The translations under genes and the position numbers were made by a program. Source: Deltaproteobacteria bacterium (GTDB lineage Bacteria; Desulfobacterota; Binatia; Binatales; Binataceae). From it: 8,325 bases of DNA. The stretch spans positions 1 through 8,325 of the forward strand of contig DAHZDR010000351.1 of NCBI GenBank assembly GCA_027403435.1. The letters are read 5' to 3'. A model generated the notes under the pieces. The model was not told where the DNA came from. It did not search any database and was given only the letters and a program-made list of their open reading frames with translations. Within the stretch, counting starts at the first letter, position 1; every line of letters begins with the position of its first letter. Below are positions 5,307 to 8,325 of this stretch, one piece after another.

Positions 5307-8300
5307 AGCCGCGCCACCGCCCGCACCGTCACCTGCAACGGCGGCAAGCCGACGGCAGGCATCGAGCGCAGTTCGCCCATCAGCCGTTCGACCTCGGCGG
5401 CGCGGCGTTCGCGGCCTTTCGCGATCCGCTCGGCCATCGGCAGGGCGTCGTCGTCGCCGGCGGCGTCGAGAATCGACCGGCAAAGCTGGTTGCGCGCCCA
5501 GATCAATTCGCTGGCCAGGTCGCGCGCCGCCCGCCGTTCCCATCGATCCTCGCTGCTGAGCGATTCGATCGCGCTTTCCAGACGGGCAAATTCGATTCTT
5601 TCGCTCAAGGCGAAATAGGCGCGGGCGACCGCAAGTGGATCGCGGCCGGCGTCGAAGGCGAGGCTCAGCACGTTCAGCAGATGGTCGGCGAAATCGAGGC
5701 GGGCCAGTTCATGGGCAAGTTGCTCCTGATGGACGGTGGCGCGCAGATTCCGGTACGCGAGTTCGAAGCGTTCGCGTTCGCCGGCGGCGAGCAAATCCTC
5801 GAATTCGCCGGTGAGCTTCGGCAGCGCGGCGCCGTGGCGCTCGACGATGGCCCCGATCGGCGCGGCGGCGCCGGCGTGCGCGATCGCCCATTGCGAAACC
5901 CGCCGCGCCACGCGTTCGAGGCCGAGAAACGCGCCGACTTCGGCTTCCGCGCTGAGTTTCACGGCGCCGGCCTTAAGCTCCAGCGCGCGCCGGCGCAGGT
6001 CCAGCAGGCCCGAAGCGATCAGCCACGCGCGCACGGCCTGCGCCTGGTCGATGCCGTAGTCGCGGGTCAGATTGAAGATGAACACCGAGCCGGTCATATC
6101 GACCAGTTCATTGACGGCGCGGGTCGCGATCAGTTCGCGGCGCAAGCCGTGGCCGGGAATCGCGCCGGCGAAATCGCGCGCGATCGAGCCGGGAAAATAC
6201 GGACGCAGGAAACGCTCGGTCAGATAGGCGTCGTCGATCAGCGGGCCGCTTTCGATTTGTCTGGTGAGATCGATTTTGGTCAAGGCGGTGAGTAACGCCA
6301 GTTCGGGCCGGGTGAGTCCGGGATAGCGCGCGCGCCGATCGCGCAACTCCTCGTGGGAGGGCAGCGTCCGTTCTTCGCGGCGCGCCGCGCCGCGCCGTTC
6401 GAGGGCGGTCAGATGGTCGCGCCAGGCGTGCACCATGGCGCGGCTGCGCGCCTGTTCGAGGCTGAGCGAGAGCGCCTGGTCGTAGTTGTCGGCGAGCACG
6501 CTTGCGGCGACTTCATCGACCGCCGCGGCCAGCCGCCGGTTGCGCTCGTCGGCGGTGAGCGCGCCGCTGGCGACGAGCGGCGCCAGCAGAATTTTCAGGT
6601 TGACCTCGTGGTCCGAGGTATCCACGCCGGCCGAGTTGTCGATCGCGTCGCTATTGATCCGGCCGCCGGCCAGCGCGTACTCGATGCGCGCGCGCTGGGT
6701 GAAGCCGAGATTGCCGCCTTCGACGACGATTTTGCAGCGCAGGCCGGCCGCCGGGACGCGGACGTTGTCGTTGGCGTGGTCGCCGACTTCGGCGTCGGAT
6801 TCGTCGCTGGCGCGGACGTAGGAGCCGATTCCGCCATTGTAGAGCATGTCCACCGGCGCGCGCAGAATCGCCTGAACGAGGCTGTCGGCGTCGATTTCCG
6901 CCGCGGCGCAGCCGAGCGCGCGGCGCGCCTCGGCGCTGAGCGCGATGCGCTTCTGGCCGCGCCGATAGACGCCGCCGCCCGCGCTGATCAGTCCGGCGGC
7001 GTAATCGCTCCATTGCGAATTCGGCTGGTCATAGAGGCGCTTGCGTTCGGCGAAGGCGCGCTTGGGATCGGGATCGGGGTCGATGAAAATCTGGCGATGG
7101 TCGAAGGCGGCGATCAGTTTGACGTTGTCCGAACGCAGCAGGCCGTTGCCGAAAACGTCGCCCGACATGTCGCCGATTCCGACCATCGTGATCGGCGCGC
7201 CGCGGTCGGGGTCGCGCCCTATCTCGCGCAGATGGCGGCGGGCGGATTCCCAGGCGCCGCGCGCCGTGATGCCCATCCGCTTGTGGTCGTAGCCGTGCTC
7301 GCCGCCGGAGGCGAAGGCGTCGCCCAGCCAGAAGCCGCGGCGCACGGCGATTTCGTTGGCGATATCGGAGTAGGCCGCGGTGCCCTTGTCGGCGGCGACG
7401 ACCAGATACGGACCGTCGTCGTCGTAAACGCGCACGCGCGGCGGCGGCGCGATCCGGCCGTCAACCACGTTGTCCGTGAGATCGAGCATCGCGCCGATCA
7501 GCGTGCGATAGGCCGCGACCGCGTCTTCGCGCGCGGGCGCGCGGCCGGCGCTCGGCTTGACGACGAAGCCGCCTTTCGCGCCCACCGGGACGATCATCAC
7601 GTTCTTGACCGTCTGGGTCTTCATCAGGTCGAGGATTTCGGCGCGATAATCGTCCGGCCGATCGCTGTAACGAATTCCGCCGCGGGCGATTTTGCCGCCG
7701 CGCAGATGGCATCCTTCCATCAAAGGGCCGCAGACGTGAATTTCATGGAGCGGCGCGGGATCGGGCAGATGGGGAATCCGCGCGCTGGCGAATTTCAGCG
7801 CGATATGCGGATCGGCGCCCGCCGGATCGCGGAAGAAGTTGGTGCGCACGGTCGCCTCGGCCATCGCGAACAGCGTGCGGGCGAAGCGGTCGTCGGCGAT
7901 ATTTTCGATCGCGGCGCATTGTTCGAAGTAGGCGGCGCGCAACGCGGCAAGCTGGTCTTCGCGCGGTTCGCGATCGGGATCGAAACGCGCCCTGAACCAA
8001 TCGACGAACAGCCGCGCGAGCCGCGGATAGAGCAGCGGGGGACGATTGGCGGCGGGCCGCGCCGGCGCGAGCTTCATCTGAAAGGCGGCGGCCAGATAGG
8101 CGCGGATCAGGGCCGTTTCGCGCCATTCGAGGCCGGCGGTGAGGGTGAGTTCGTTGAGCGGATCATCCGCCGCGCGACCGGCGCGGACCGCTTCGAGCGC
8201 GGCGGCCAGCAGCGCCGCTCCGGGCATGGTCTCAAGCGCGGCGCCGCGCGCCGCCGTGATCCGGAAGGACTGGACATGGACGGGCCGGCGTGCGCCGTCG

Positions 8301-8325
8301 ATGAGCGGCGCCAGGTCGTGCGCCG
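5291..8325 (-). CDS. NAD-specific glutamate dehydrogenase, large (about 180 kDa) type; 5' end outside the window
   Basis: This enzyme oxidatively deaminates L-glutamate to 2-oxoglutarate and ammonium with NAD+, usually in the catabolic direction, in the cytoplasm. The reading frame stays open from the TAG at 5291 to the right edge, about 1010 codons. The ATG at 8227 is therefore internal: 32 sense codons precede it inside the window. Counting from that Met, family motifs are GCHLRGGKIARGGIRYSDR (172-190), VKNVMIVPVGAKGGFVVKP (207-225, Lys218 matching the catalytic lysine), ADKGTAAYSD (279-288), MVGIGDMSGDVFGNG (348-362), AAFDHRQIFIDPDPDP (373-388), NGGIGSYVRAS (464-474), VEGGNLGFTQRARIEYA (502-518) and INSDAIDNSAGVDTSDHEVN (524-543). 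The C-terminal helical region is complete. Whole enzymes have about 1500-1650 residues, so roughly 500-600 N-terminal residues (regulatory ACT-like region) lie outside. No frameshift is seen. The gene faces the membrane protein gene and is not in an operon with anything visible. Confidence 0.95.
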   Translation of the reverse strand, partial: AHDLAPLIDGARRPVHVQSFRITAARGAALETMPGAALLAAALEAVRAGRAADDPLNELTLTAGLEWRETALIRAYLAAAFQMKLAPARPAANRPPLLYPRLARLFVDWFRARFDPDREPREDQLAALRAAYFEQCAAIENIADDRFARTLFAMAEATVRTNFFRDPAGADPHIALKFASARIPHLPDPAPLHEIHVCGPLMEGCHLRGGKIARGGIRYSDRPDDYRAEILDLMKTQTVKNVMIVPVGAKGGFVVKPSAGRAPAREDAVAAYRTLIGAMLDLTDNVVDGRIAPPPRVRVYDDDGPYLVVAADKGTAAYSDIANEIAVRRGFWLGDAFASGGEHGYDHKRMGITARGAWESARRHLREIGRDPDRGAPITMVGIGDMSGDVFGNGLLRSDNVKLIAAFDHRQIFIDPDPDPKRAFAERKRLYDQPNSQWSDYAAGLISAGGGVYRRGQKRIALSAEARRALGCAAAEIDADSLVQAILRAPVDMLYNGGIGSYVRASDESDAEVGDHANDNVRVPAAGLRCKIVVEGGNLGFTQRARIEYALAGGRINSDAIDNSAGVDTSDHEVNLKILLAPLVASGALTADERNRRLAAAVDEVAASVLADNYDQALSLSLEQARSRAMVHAWRDHLTALERRGAARREERTLPSHEELRDRRARYPGLTRPELALLTALTKIDLTRQIESGPLIDDAYLTERFLRPYFPGSIARDFAGAIPGHGLRRELIATRAVNELVDMTGSVFIFNLTRDYGIDQAQAVRAWLIASGLLDLRRRALELKAGAVKLSAEAEVGAFLGLERVARRVSQWAIAHAGAAAPIGAIVERHGAALPKLTGEFEDLLAAGERERFELAYRNLRATVHQEQLAHELARLDFADHLLNVLSLAFDAGRDPLAVARAYFALSERIEFARLESAIESLSSEDRWERRAARDLASELIWARNQLCRSILDAAGDDDALPMAERIAKGRERRAAEVERLMGELRSMPAVGLPPLQVTVRAVARLAANS

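Noticed and set aside
1958..5887. Five GCGATCGC octamers (1958, 2492, 2764, 3509, 5880), identical to the cyanobacterial HIP1 motif
   Set aside because: TCGATCGC and CCGATCGC occur about as often here, so this looks like a general CGATCG preference from codon pairs and not HIP1-specific enrichment; nothing else suggests a cyanobacterium.
5126..6295. A 389-codon plus-strand open frame crossing the membrane gene end and the dehydrogenase 3' part
   Set aside because: It overlaps two well-supported genes in other frames and spans the hairpin-rich gap; its composition is that of a shadow frame.
8225..8227. ATG at 8227 as the start of glutamate dehydrogenase
   Set aside because: The frame is open upstream to the window edge and the family is far longer, so this Met is internal and the gene is cut by the window.

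Overview
This is an 8.3 kb window of very GC-rich, alanine- and arginine-rich bacterial DNA with tightly packed genes. The sequence alone does not fix the taxon. A large NAD-type glutamate dehydrogenase, muropeptide-sugar recycling genes, few clear Shine-Dalgarno sites and a dispersed-type palindromic intergenic element suggest a high-GC soil or environmental lineage, such as a proteobacterial-like, acidobacterial-like or uncultured candidate phylum. That placement is inference.

Layout, left to right. Positions 1-185 are non-coding apart from a possible few-codon tail of a neighbour, and they carry a 75-bp imperfect palindrome (72-146). From 4081 down to 186 the minus strand holds a four-gene operon-like run. 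In transcription order it is a small 83-residue protein of unknown function, nagA (N-acetylglucosamine-6-phosphate deacetylase), a type I periplasmic-binding-protein-fold protein without a signal peptide, and anmK (anhydro-N-acetylmuramic acid kinase). The junctions are an 11-bp overlap, a 27-bp gap and a roughly 17-bp overlap. A divergent promoter region (4082-4203) separates this run from a plus-strand gene for a six-helix integral membrane protein (about 4204-5208). That gene converges on the 3' two thirds of a large NAD-specific glutamate dehydrogenase gene (minus strand, 5291 to beyond the right edge). The 82-bp convergent gap and its flanks hold three small hairpins, two of which enclose the stop codons of the facing genes.

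How the genes work together. AnmK phosphorylates and opens 1,6-anhydro-MurNAc to MurNAc-6-phosphate. The etherase MurQ would convert this to GlcNAc-6-phosphate, which NagA deacetylates to glucosamine-6-phosphate. The operon therefore holds steps one and three of peptidoglycan amino-sugar recycling. The second step (murQ) is absent from this window, and the slot between the two enzymes is filled by an apparently cytoplasmic ligand-binding protein, which could be a sensor. The glutamate dehydrogenase (glutamate to 2-oxoglutarate plus ammonium) and the membrane protein have no shown link to that pathway.

No phage, transposase, CRISPR, toxin-antitoxin or defence module was recognised. I did not find a clearly new system. 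The points most worth following are the secretion-signal-less binding protein inside the recycling operon, motif deviations in AnmK, two consensus -10 boxes in the promoter region (one giving a nearly leaderless transcript), and the palindromic elements.
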